Assembly (NCBI GenBank): GCA_028707695.1
Contig: JAQWAL010000001.1
Span: forward strand, 1 to 64,000
Direction of reading: 5' to 3'
DNA: 64,000 nt
From: Bacteroidales bacterium
GTDB taxonomy: Bacteria > Bacteroidota > Bacteroidia > Bacteroidales > UBA932
Part shown: piece by piece, positions 16,052 through 24,765 of the stretch
How positions within the stretch are numbered: position 1 is the first letter of the stretch
How the letters are laid out: the number at the start of each line of letters is the position of its first letter
Notes under the pieces: generated by a model
The model's input: only the letters and a program-made list of their open reading frames with translations
Databases searched by the model: none
What the model was told of the DNA's origin: nothing
Program-made: the position numbers and the translations under genes

Positions 16052-19000
16052 CTTACCAAATCAAAATCTTGCCTGTGTGGAAGCCCTTCATTCTTTGGGT
16101 AAATACGCCCGGCCATATTGAATGCTCCGGCACTGTCCACCATTATTTCACATTTATATTCAGCGACCCCCTTGTCAAAGCTTTCCAATGAAAACTCATA
16201 CCTGGCAGAGATGTTCCTGATATTGTCAGTGCCATTCTCTGCAATGAGCATTTCCACTCCAATGTCGTCAGGGTCCAAATCACCTATTGAGAGCACAACC
16301 CTTGAAACATATTTTTCTCCAAGAACAATATCCGTCTTGGAATAGTCAGGCTTGGTATATTCCAGAACCTCTATCAAAGGCCACTCCTTCCTGACCCTCT
16401 TTTTCCATAGGGCCATTTCCCTTGCAAATTTATAATCTTCTGCAATAACCATTGCATGTCTTTGTGCAAGTTTATTGTAAAACCGCTCTATATAGTCGGT
16501 CATCATCCTGTTGGTGGTGAAATTGGATGCAACATAGGCAATCGTGTTCCTGATATAATCTATCCAATCTACAGGCAACGAGTTGTTCCCTGCAGATTTC
16601 TTATAGAATAGCGGAATTATGTCACTTTCAAGGATGTTGTATATATTGGCTGCATCCAGTTCGTTTTGGTATTGTTGGTTATCATAGGCCTTATCCTGGG
16701 AGAGGGCCCAACCGGCTCCCTCTTGGTATCCCTCGACCCACCAACCGTCCAGCACAGAAAAATGCATGACACCATTCATGGCAGCCTTCTCACCACTGGT
16801 TCCGGATGCCTCCAATGGCCTGGTAGGGGTATTCATCCATACATCCGCACCTTGCACCATATGTTTTGCCAAAGTCATATCGTAGCCCGGCACAAACAAA
16901 ATCCTTCCGGTAAATTGTGGCATCACAGAAATCTCCACAATCCTGCGGATCAAATCCTGGCCAGCCTTGTCTGCCGGATGGGCTTTACCCGCAAATATAA
17001 ATTGGACAGGTTTTTCGGGATTGTTTACAATCTTGTCCAGCCTCTCAAGGTCTGTGAAAAGCAGGTGTGCGCGTTTGTATGTGGCAAATCTCCTGGCAAA
17101 TCCTATTGTCAGCACATCGTCCCTCAAACTCTCCTTTATGTGGACTACCTGTTGTGGAGTGTAATGTGCAGTTGAAGCAGGGTTGGAAAGAGAGTTTTTG
17201 ATTGTTTTTATAAGCCTTGATCTCAACTTATTGCGAACATACCAGATGGTGCTGTCCTCCACTTCGAATATACCTTTGAAACACTCCTTGTCATAATGAT
17301 GGCTTTGGAAATCTTCTCCAAACACCTCTGCGTGGATCTCTTTCCACTCAGGTGCTGTCCATGTAGGGTAATGCACCCCGTTTGTCACATGGCTCACATG
17401 CAATTCATCCGGAAGGTAGCCTGGCCACAATCCCGAGAGTATCTCCCTGCTCACCTTACCATGAAGCATACTCACCCCGTTGACCTCCTGTGAAAGGTTG
17501 GCTGCAAGGTTGCTCATGGAAAATTTCTCCCCGTTGTCAAAGGGATCTATTTTACCAAGTGACATCAATACCTCCCATGATATCTTCAATCTGGCGGGGT
17601 AGTGTGCAAAATACTTCCTCATGAAATCCTCGTCAAAAGCATCATGACCTGCAGGCACAGGAGTATGGGTGGTATATAAAGAAGAGCCCCTGACAACCTC
17701 CATTGCCTCTGCAAAAGAGAGGTTCTGGTCGGTAATGTACTCCTTGAGTCTCTCCAGTCCAATGAATGCAGCATGTCCCTCGTTCAGGTGGTAAACGTCT
17801 GCTTTCTTGCCCAGGGCCCTCAATGCCCTAACACCTCCAATGCCGAGCAGCATCTCTTGCTTGAGCCTGTTTTCCCAGTCTCCACCGTAAAGATGGTGTG
17901 TAACTGCACGGTCCTCTGGCTGGTTGTCTTCAAAGTCCGTATCCAGCAAAATCAATTCTGTACGGCCAACCTCTGTTTTCCACAAACGGGCAGACATGTT
18001 CCTGCCAGGCAGGGCAACATTCACTGTAACCCAGTTACCGGCATCATCCCTGACAGGTGTAACCGGAATCCGGCGGAAATCCTGGGGTTCATAAGTAGAG
18101 ATCTGGTCTCCCGAAGAGGATAACTTCTGAGTAAAATAGCCGTATTTGTATAGAAGGCCCACGGCAGTCATGGGAAGCATCATATCACTGGCCTCCTTAA
18201 GGTAGTCTCCTGCCAAAACTCCCAAACCTCCTGAGTAGATCTTAAGGGATTTGTCAAGGCCATACTCCATGCTGAAATATGCAATGCCGGGTCCCTTTTC
18301 GTTGGCTTTTCCATTCATGTAATCCAAAAAATGGTCATGGACAGAATCCAGTTTCCTGAGGAACTTCTGATCGTTTTCCAACTCCTGGTACCTTTTCAAA
18401 GACAGGGTATCCAGCATCAATATCGGATTCCCTTCACTTTCGCGCCACAACTCTTTGTCCACCATTTTGAACAATTCTGTTGCCTCCTGGTTCCAGCACC
18501 ACCAAAGATTCCTGGAAATGGTCTCCAGATGTTCCAGCCTTTTGGGTATCCTTTTGGTCACTATTATCTTGCTCCAGTTAGGCCTGTTTGCAACATCCTT
18601 ACGGTAACTGATATGATCTTTGTCATCAGAACCTTGAGGAATAGTCCCTTTGGTATCTGTAATTTTTTCCATTGACATAGCGTATGCTTCCCTATAATAT
18701 TTAATTTGGTTGTCCCAGAGTGCAATTTTTGCAAGGTCCCTGGCTTTTTGCCTTAGTACAAGCAACTCATCCTTGCCCAAACCGGCAATGTCCAATATTT
18801 TTCCGGACACATCCAAGACAACTTGGTTGTAATTATTGTCTGTCCTTTGGACAATTCCAATCTCTTTCCCATATCCTTTGGAGTGCTCCCTGACCCATAA
18901 TCCGAATCCGGCCACGGTGGTAGTGACGGTTGGAACGCCAAATGCAAGACTCTCCAACGGAGTATAGCCCCATGGCTCGTAATACGAAGGAAAGAGTGTG

Positions 19001-20256
19001 AGGTCCAGTCCACACAACAATTGGTAATAACTCAGGTTGAATATGCCATCGTTCCCGTTCAAATAAGAGGGCACAAACAAAACCTTTACCTTGTCGCTCT
19101 TTTTATTGTGCAAAAAAAGCTCATCCCTTCTTTTAACAACCGGGTCCCATTCAGGTTCACTTAATTTATGTGAAACCCATGAGTTGTCCAGACTCTTCAC
19201 TGGTCCGTTGTGAGCCCCGGGTACAAAAATCCAGGCCACGATTTCCCGTTTAAGATCCCTGGAGTTATTTACATTGGCCAAAGCATCCAAAAAAACATCT
19301 ATACCTTTGTTTTTGAATTCATACCTGCCGCTTATTGCAATCATGAGAGCATCATTTGCTATCTCACCTCCGGTCATAACAGAGGCAACCTCCCTCATTC
19401 TTGCCCTGGCAGTATCCATACAAACCTCGTATTGACCGGCTTGGGGAGTGAAGCTGTTTTCGAATCCGTTTGGTGTCACCAAATCTGGTTTCCTTCCCAA
19501 AAAATGGCTGCATTCAGAAGCAGTTATTTCGGAGACAGTAGTGAAAACATCTGCATTGGCCGCAGCACATTTTTCAAGGGAATGCTTGGCTGTCACATTG
19601 AATTGGCTGGCTGTCGCTGCAGGATCATAACCCTGCATGTTATCGTACAACGGAAGTGAATTTCCGGCAATAGACCGTCCCAAAACCGTTGCATGTGTCG
19701 TGAATATTGTAGATACAGGCAATCCTGTACCCTTGAGGTACAATACTCCTGCTCCTGTCATCCACTCATGGAATTGTGCAGCTGCCTTCATATGCGGGGC
19801 CATATTGAATTTCACAAAGCTCTCAATGACCTTACCGGTCACATAACCAAAAAGCGCACTCTCTACATAATCCCATCCACCGGACAAGGAATCCAGTTTG
19901 TAAGTCTCCCAAAATTGGGCAAAAACCTTGTCTTTCATAGATATATAGGAACTGAAATCGACAAGTATTGCAATGGGAGTTCCGGAAACATTCCACCTGC
20001 CCACACGAATCCGCAAACCCTCTTCCAAAGCTTTAGCCCTCCATGCCCTCAACAGGTTAGGCTCCTCTATAAACTCCGGATTCTGACCAGTTTCCCTCCA
20101 TACGTCCGGACCAATAAGGATATGATTGTTTTTCAACTCCTTTGATAGGTTCAACGCCTTTGTTGCAATTACAGTGTGAATTCCACCCACTTTATTGCAA
20201 ACTTCCCAACTTACCTCAAAGAGGTAGTCGGGATTCTTGATATTTATTTTTACCAT
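16042..20256 (-). CDS. Fused glycogen synthase (GT3) - alpha-glucan phosphorylase (GT35)
   Basis: A 1404-residue fusion. Residues 1 to about 550 match eukaryote-type GT3 glycogen synthase: YLFEVSWEVCNKVGGIHTV at the start, AAQFHEWMTGAGV, TIFTTHATVLGR and the acid motif FPSYYEPWGYTPLE. Residues from about 580 to 1400 are an alpha-glucan phosphorylase with a DUF3417-like N-terminal region (ISRNLWWCWNQEA), GGLGVLAGD and the cofactor-binding segment EASGTSGEKAAMNG. One chain would thus both extend glucan chains (probably from UDP-glucose) and release glucose 1-phosphate. It is followed by ribF and preceded by GH57, GT4, debranching and branching enzyme genes. Confidence 0.93.
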   Translation of the reverse strand: MVKINIKNPDYLFEVSWEVCNKVGGIHTVIATKALNLSKELKNNHILIGPDVWRETGQNPEFIEEPNLLRAWRAKALEEGLRIRVGRWNVSGTPIAILVDFSSYISMKDKVFAQFWETYKLDSLSGGWDYVESALFGYVTGKVIESFVKFNMAPHMKAAAQFHEWMTGAGVLYLKGTGLPVSTIFTTHATVLGRSIAGNSLPLYDNMQGYDPAATASQFNVTAKHSLEKCAAANADVFTTVSEITASECSHFLGRKPDLVTPNGFENSFTPQAGQYEVCMDTARARMREVASVMTGGEIANDALMIAISGRYEFKNKGIDVFLDALANVNNSRDLKREIVAWIFVPGAHNGPVKSLDNSWVSHKLSEPEWDPVVKRRDELFLHNKKSDKVKVLFVPSYLNGNDGIFNLSYYQLLCGLDLTLFPSYYEPWGYTPLESLAFGVPTVTTTVAGFGLWVREHSKGYGKEIGIVQRTDNNYNQVVLDVSGKILDIAGLGKDELLVLRQKARDLAKIALWDNQIKYYREAYAMSMEKITDTKGTIPQGSDDKDHISYRKDVANRPNWSKIIVTKRIPKRLEHLETISRNLWWCWNQEATELFKMVDKELWRESEGNPILMLDTLSLKRYQELENDQKFLRKLDSVHDHFLDYMNGKANEKGPGIAYFSMEYGLDKSLKIYSGGLGVLAGDYLKEASDMMLPMTAVGLLYKYGYFTQKLSSSGDQISTYEPQDFRRIPVTPVRDDAGNWVTVNVALPGRNMSARLWKTEVGRTELILLDTDFEDNQPEDRAVTHHLYGGDWENRLKQEMLLGIGGVRALRALGKKADVYHLNEGHAAFIGLERLKEYITDQNLSFAEAMEVVRGSSLYTTHTPVPAGHDAFDEDFMRKYFAHYPARLKISWEVLMSLGKIDPFDNGEKFSMSNLAANLSQEVNGVSMLHGKVSREILSGLWPGYLPDELHVSHVTNGVHYPTWTAPEWKEIHAEVFGEDFQSHHYDKECFKGIFEVEDSTIWYVRNKLRSRLIKTIKNSLSNPASTAHYTPQQVVHIKESLRDDVLTIGFARRFATYKRAHLLFTDLERLDKIVNNPEKPVQFIFAGKAHPADKAGQDLIRRIVEISVMPQFTGRILFVPGYDMTLAKHMVQGADVWMNTPTRPLEASGTSGEKAAMNGVMHFSVLDGWWVEGYQEGAGWALSQDKAYDNQQYQNELDAANIYNILESDIIPLFYKKSAGNNSLPVDWIDYIRNTIAYVASNFTTNRMMTDYIERFYNKLAQRHAMVIAEDYKFAREMALWKKRVRKEWPLIEVLEYTKPDYSKTDIVLGEKYVSRVVLSIGDLDPDDIGVEMLIAENGTDNIRNISARYEFSLESFDKGVAEYKCEIMVDSAGAFNMAGRIYPKNEGLPHRQDFDLVRWL

Positions 20257-20258
20257 CT

Positions 20259-21506
20259 TTATTTCCTGACTCTTTTTGTGCTCCTTTTGTTTGCAGAGCT
20301 GTTATCTTCTGCAAGAATTGTTCCACCCTGGATCCTTAGGTTAAAATCACTCAAAACATTCATATAGTTGATAAATGCTTCGTAAGGGGTATCGTAAGGG
20401 TTAAAATATTTGTGCACTGCACCATCGGAGAAAAACTTGGTGCACATGTAATAGAAATGGTCACTCTGTTGCAATCTCCTGAAATCGGAAAGTAGCTTTG
20501 GATCATTTGTGTTTTTGACATCATCTTCCAAAGCGTACAACTTGGCAAATGCTTCGTTTTGGAGTTCATTGCCCAACCATGCACTTGTATCCCTCTCTTC
20601 ATCTGCCCATGATATTGGAAAAGGGACATGCAACGGGGCAACGGGTTGATGTCTGTCACATATTCCGGAAGGTGTGTCAAACTTGATATCTCCCCTGGAA
20701 AGTATCATTCCGGGTAAATTACGCATGAATTCGAAAATGCCGGTTGAGGCCCCCTGGTGTTCTCCAAACGTTTCATAATCCATGAACAGGTTCACAATCT
20801 CTTCTTTGGAAAGGATATTGGCCAACCATGCTGCATATTTGTCAGATGTCAGCGGCCAGTTTTCCCAACTTCTGTCAGAAAACCTGAAAGCTATGTCGTC
20901 ACTTAACCGGAAATTCTTTAGCATTAACTTGAGTCTTGGATTTATGGCATTTGTGTACAGATAGTTCGGACTCTTCCAACCAAGGATATGCTTTGCCCCC
21001 TCTGTAAGCATTGCCGTGTAGCCCATCTCTGCAACAGCAGCCCCCACAACATCGGAATATATAAGTTCGGTGTTACGGAAAACCTTAGGTTTTACCCCAA
21101 ACAAAGATTCAATGGCATTGGAGTGCATCAACACCTGCTCTTTGAACTCCTTGGCAGAGGTCAATGAACTAAGGGAATGGGCATATGTCTCGGCAAGGAA
21201 CTCCACAGATCCCGTTTTTGCAAGCTCCCTGAAACTCTCAATCACTTCAGGCGCGTACTCCTTGAACTGCTCCAATACAGTACCGGATATTGAATAGGTA
21301 ACTTTAAAGCTGCCTTTGTACCTTTTAATGAGTTCAAGCATAAGCTCATTGGCTGGCAGGTAGCATTTTTCTGCAACCCTTTTCAAAATTGTCTTGTTGG
21401 CAAAATCATCGTAATAATAATCTTCCCTGCCTATATCAAAAAAACGGTACAACCTCAATCTGTGGGGTTGGTGAACCTGAAAATAAAAACATATTGACCT
21501 TTCCAT
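20259..21506 (-). CDS. Glycoside hydrolase family 57 (alpha-amylase / 4-alpha-glucanotransferase type)
   Basis: This 415-residue protein has GH57 signatures in order: VHQPHRLR (11-18), the nucleophile Glu in FRNTELIY (E147) and the acid/base Asp in FMDYETFGEH (D243). Family members are alpha-amylases, branching enzymes or glucanotransferases acting on alpha-1,4-glucans; which one cannot be told here. No signal peptide is seen, so it should act on cytoplasmic glucan. I use the ATG at 21506, which begins just after the upstream GT4 stop; the longer frame would overlap that gene. Confidence 0.88.
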   Translation of the reverse strand: MERSICFYFQVHQPHRLRLYRFFDIGREDYYYDDFANKTILKRVAEKCYLPANELMLELIKRYKGSFKVTYSISGTVLEQFKEYAPEVIESFRELAKTGSVEFLAETYAHSLSSLTSAKEFKEQVLMHSNAIESLFGVKPKVFRNTELIYSDVVGAAVAEMGYTAMLTEGAKHILGWKSPNYLYTNAINPRLKLMLKNFRLSDDIAFRFSDRSWENWPLTSDKYAAWLANILSKEEIVNLFMDYETFGEHQGASTGIFEFMRNLPGMILSRGDIKFDTPSGICDRHQPVAPLHVPFPISWADEERDTSAWLGNELQNEAFAKLYALEDDVKNTNDPKLLSDFRRLQQSDHFYYMCTKFFSDGAVHKYFNPYDTPYEAFINYMNVLSDFNLRIQGGTILAEDNSSANKRSTKRVRK

Positions 21507-21517
21507 AAAACCTTTAT

Positions 21518-22795
21518 TTAAATTAATCCGGAATAGATATCCCTTACCTGTGAAGCTGCTCCATCCCATTTTAGGGAGTTCACCTCTTCCAGTCCATTTT
21601 TCACTGCCATTTGTGGCAGGGCCGGATAGTTGAGCAATCCGTAAATTGCATCCGCCATGGCATCTATATCCCAGAAATCCACTTTTATTGCATGTTTCAA
21701 AACCTCTGCCACACCACTTTGCTTAGAGATGATTGTTGGCACATTTGCCCTCATCGCCTCAAGTGGGGAAATCCCAAATGGTTCAGATACAGAAGGCATT
21801 ACATAAACGTCTGAATAGGCAAACATCTCCTTTACCTCCATTCCTTTCAAAAAGCCCGTAAAATGGAATTTGTCTGCTATCCCCAGCTTGGCCACCCTGC
21901 GTATGGACCTGTTCAAAAGGTCCCCGCTGCCAGCCATTACAAACCTGACTCCGGGATATCTTTTGAGTACCTTGTTGGCAGCCTCAATAAAATATTCAGG
22001 ACCTTTCTGGTAGGTAATCCTTCCCAGGAAGGTGACAATCTTTTCAGGAACGCCCCTCTCTACCTTCAAACTTTGGAAACCCTGGAAATCCACGGCATTG
22101 TGAACTGTCACAACCTTGGCAGGATCAATCCCGTATTTGTTGATCACGATATTCCTGGTAAGGTTGCTCACAGCTATGACTTTGTCTGCCTCCTTCATAC
22201 CCCTTTTTTCAATATCATAGACCTCTGTGTTGATGTTTGTGCCACTTCTGTCAAATTCAGTGGCATGCATATGAACAACAAGCGGTTTACCACTCACCCT
22301 TTTTGCAGCTATCCCTGCCATATAAGTGAGCCAGTCGTGGGCGTGTATGATATCAAATTCATGCCTCAGGGCAATTTCAGCAGCAACCAGAGCATACCTG
22401 GCAACCTCTTCCATAAGGTTGGACCCGTATTTGCCCGAGAATTTGTATTTTTGGCCATGTGTCATCCTGTAATCCTCTATCTGCCCCAACCTGTTTTGCT
22501 CCACAAGCTCAGAGAAACTTTCAGGTCCAATGTAAGGAACCATATTTGAACCAATCCTTATGAAATCTACCTTTTCAAGGAAATCCCTTACATCCTTGCA
22601 AGTCTCAGTCACTTCAACATCACTGGCGTCAATTATTCCTACTGCACTTTGGTCTTCATCTCCCGATGCAGAGGGCATCACAAACAGAACTTCTACGCCA
22701 TTGTTGGCAAGGCCCTTTGTAAGTCCGTAACAGGCGGTTCCAAGACCACCCGAAATGTGTGGAGGGAATTCCCAACCGAACATCAGTACTCTCAT
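21518..22795 (-). CDS. GT4-family glycosyltransferase in the glycogen cluster
   Basis: A 425-residue GT-B fold glycosyltransferase. The N-terminal MRVLMFGWEFPPHISGGLGTA resembles bacterial glycogen/starch synthases and GT4 enzymes. The C-terminal half has VTFLGRITYQKGPEYFIEAA and the EX7E motif EPFGISPLEAM. Given the neighbours it probably transfers glucose to a glucan or to a maltosyl acceptor, but the donor is unknown. Its ATG overlaps the debranching-enzyme stop codon by 4 bases, which implies coupled translation. Confidence 0.85.
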   Translation of the reverse strand: MRVLMFGWEFPPHISGGLGTACYGLTKGLANNGVEVLFVMPSASGDEDQSAVGIIDASDVEVTETCKDVRDFLEKVDFIRIGSNMVPYIGPESFSELVEQNRLGQIEDYRMTHGQKYKFSGKYGSNLMEEVARYALVAAEIALRHEFDIIHAHDWLTYMAGIAAKRVSGKPLVVHMHATEFDRSGTNINTEVYDIEKRGMKEADKVIAVSNLTRNIVINKYGIDPAKVVTVHNAVDFQGFQSLKVERGVPEKIVTFLGRITYQKGPEYFIEAANKVLKRYPGVRFVMAGSGDLLNRSIRRVAKLGIADKFHFTGFLKGMEVKEMFAYSDVYVMPSVSEPFGISPLEAMRANVPTIISKQSGVAEVLKHAIKVDFWDIDAMADAIYGLLNYPALPQMAVKNGLEEVNSLKWDGAASQVRDIYSGLI

Positions 22796-24723
22796 GCTTT
22801 ATCCTCCATGTAATTTTCAATCAACCTTATTGACCTCAACAACGCTGCTACCGAACCGGAATAAGATGTCGCACCATGAGGCTGGTGAGGGGGGTCCCCG
22901 TCAAAAACCTCAGATACAGAGCCTATGCAATGTAGAGAAACCTCCTCTTCAAAGGCCTCAACCAAGGCCTTGGCTTTTGACAAGAAGGCTTTACCATGCA
23001 AACGGAACATGGCATCAATGTAAAAAGAGAGCAACCATACCCTGGCTGTCCCCTGGTGGTAAGCTGTATCCCTGCTCAACTGGTCCCCGTCATACTCACC
23101 TTTGTAAAGAGGATTCTTGGGGGAGAGGGTACGAATGCCCCTGGTTGTAAGCAACTCTTTTTTGATTGTATGCAAAACCCCGGCTTTTTCCTCGTCGTTC
23201 AAAGGGGAATAATCAAAGGAACAGGCAAAAAGCTGGTTGGGCCTTACCGATTTGTTCTGTCCTTCCGGCCCGACATAGTCTGCAAGGTACTCCTGTTCCT
23301 CTACCTTGAAGGCCCTGGTAAAGTTTTTCCTGAGTTTTTCCAATACCTGTGTCCACTCGGCAACAAAAGCGTTGTCCCCGGAGATACCCGACATTTCAAC
23401 ACAATATGAGATGGCATTATACCATAAAGCATTTACCTCTACCTGGTAACCAGCCCTTTCGGTAATAGGGGTGCCGTAGGCATAGGCATCCATCCATGTA
23501 AGGGCAACATTCCTCTGCTCTGCCCACAACAAACCGTTTTCGTGCATGGATACATTCCCCCTTTGCCCCTGTTTGTAGGAAAAAAGAATCTCTTTGAGCA
23601 GGTTGCGGTATTTTTTCCATGTTTTCAAATCTTCTCCGGTATATTTTGCATATTGCTGGATGGTCCAGAAAAGCCATAAAGGGACATCCACCTTGCTGCT
23701 GTTGTAAACCAGCTGTTCCTTATGTGCAGTTGTCAACTGCTCCAAAGCTGAATTGAAGCTTTTCACATCACGGTTTGCACAAAGTGTGAGCCCCGGAAGG
23801 AAAACCAAAGTATCCCTCAGATTGTGCTCCAACCAAGGGTAACCGGCATAGACGGTTGTTTTTCCGGCACGATGGGTCAGGAACTGGTCTGCAGAAATCT
23901 TCAGACAGCTCAGGAAGCTATCCCTGTGATTCTTTGCCGACAGGTTCCTCTCAAATTTGCTCTTGAATCCAGAGGGGTTTTCCTCTTTCAACGAGGCAGA
24001 AAAAAAGATTGTCTGCCCTTTCTTTATTGGCATCTCAAAAAAACCGGGCACAAACAAATCTTCCCTTGACTCGTACACCCTGCGACTCTCCTCTTTATAT
24101 TCGATATTGTAGTACCAATCGGGATTGGAAACATATTCACTGTTGACATTCAATTGCAAATGTAACCGGGGAAACCCTGGATACATGCAGAAACTCCTGC
24201 CGTTCTTTATTTGGGTAGATTTTGTATCTGCTTCCGGATTTGCCTTGGACAAGGCGTGGATATGCCTGAATGCAAGGAATGGTTTCAATCTCAATGTGGT
24301 TGGCGAATGCGCATCCAGCAATGTATAGGAAATGAACATATGCTCTTCCCTGTTACAGAGCATCATAACTTTCCTGAAAACCATCCCCCCCACTGTATAT
24401 GTAACGGCTACCACCTTGTCAACTTCCAGGCTTGTAATGTATTTATGCCCTCTTGGTTCATAAACCTCTCCATAACAATGTATTCCAAGATTAAACTCCT
24501 TCCCGTGCTGGATCAGGGTTTCGTCCAGCGAAGAGAGCAATACATGCTTGTCGTCATTGAAATTCTCAATGGGCAAAACAAGCAGCCCATGGTATTTTCT
24601 TGTATTGCAACCTGCAATTGTGGTGTTTAGGTACCCCCCGGCATGGTTTGTAGAGAGGTACTCCCTTTTGAGGGAATATTCCAGGTTCACAAGCTCTTTT
24701 TTGTTAAACTCCAAGTATGCCAT
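22792..24723 (-). CDS. Glycogen debranching enzyme (GH133 amylo-alpha-1,6-glucosidase)
   Basis: A 643-residue enzyme with an N-terminal beta-sandwich domain (about 1-250; STNHAGGYLNTTIAGCNTRKYHGLL) and a C-terminal (alpha/alpha)6 barrel. The barrel carries WMDAYAYGTPITERAGYQVEVNALWY and SRDTAYHQGTARVWLL, typical of bacterial and archaeal GDE_C proteins. It should remove alpha-1,6 branches from glycogen stripped by the phosphorylase. It sits between the GT4 and branching-enzyme genes in one direction. Confidence 0.93.
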   Translation of the reverse strand: MAYLEFNKKELVNLEYSLKREYLSTNHAGGYLNTTIAGCNTRKYHGLLVLPIENFNDDKHVLLSSLDETLIQHGKEFNLGIHCYGEVYEPRGHKYITSLEVDKVVAVTYTVGGMVFRKVMMLCNREEHMFISYTLLDAHSPTTLRLKPFLAFRHIHALSKANPEADTKSTQIKNGRSFCMYPGFPRLHLQLNVNSEYVSNPDWYYNIEYKEESRRVYESREDLFVPGFFEMPIKKGQTIFFSASLKEENPSGFKSKFERNLSAKNHRDSFLSCLKISADQFLTHRAGKTTVYAGYPWLEHNLRDTLVFLPGLTLCANRDVKSFNSALEQLTTAHKEQLVYNSSKVDVPLWLFWTIQQYAKYTGEDLKTWKKYRNLLKEILFSYKQGQRGNVSMHENGLLWAEQRNVALTWMDAYAYGTPITERAGYQVEVNALWYNAISYCVEMSGISGDNAFVAEWTQVLEKLRKNFTRAFKVEEQEYLADYVGPEGQNKSVRPNQLFACSFDYSPLNDEEKAGVLHTIKKELLTTRGIRTLSPKNPLYKGEYDGDQLSRDTAYHQGTARVWLLSFYIDAMFRLHGKAFLSKAKALVEAFEEEVSLHCIGSVSEVFDGDPPHQPHGATSYSGSVAALLRSIRLIENYMEDKA

Positions 24724-24765
24724 TCTGTAAAGATTTGTTATGCAAGTTACGAAATTTAATGTTAA

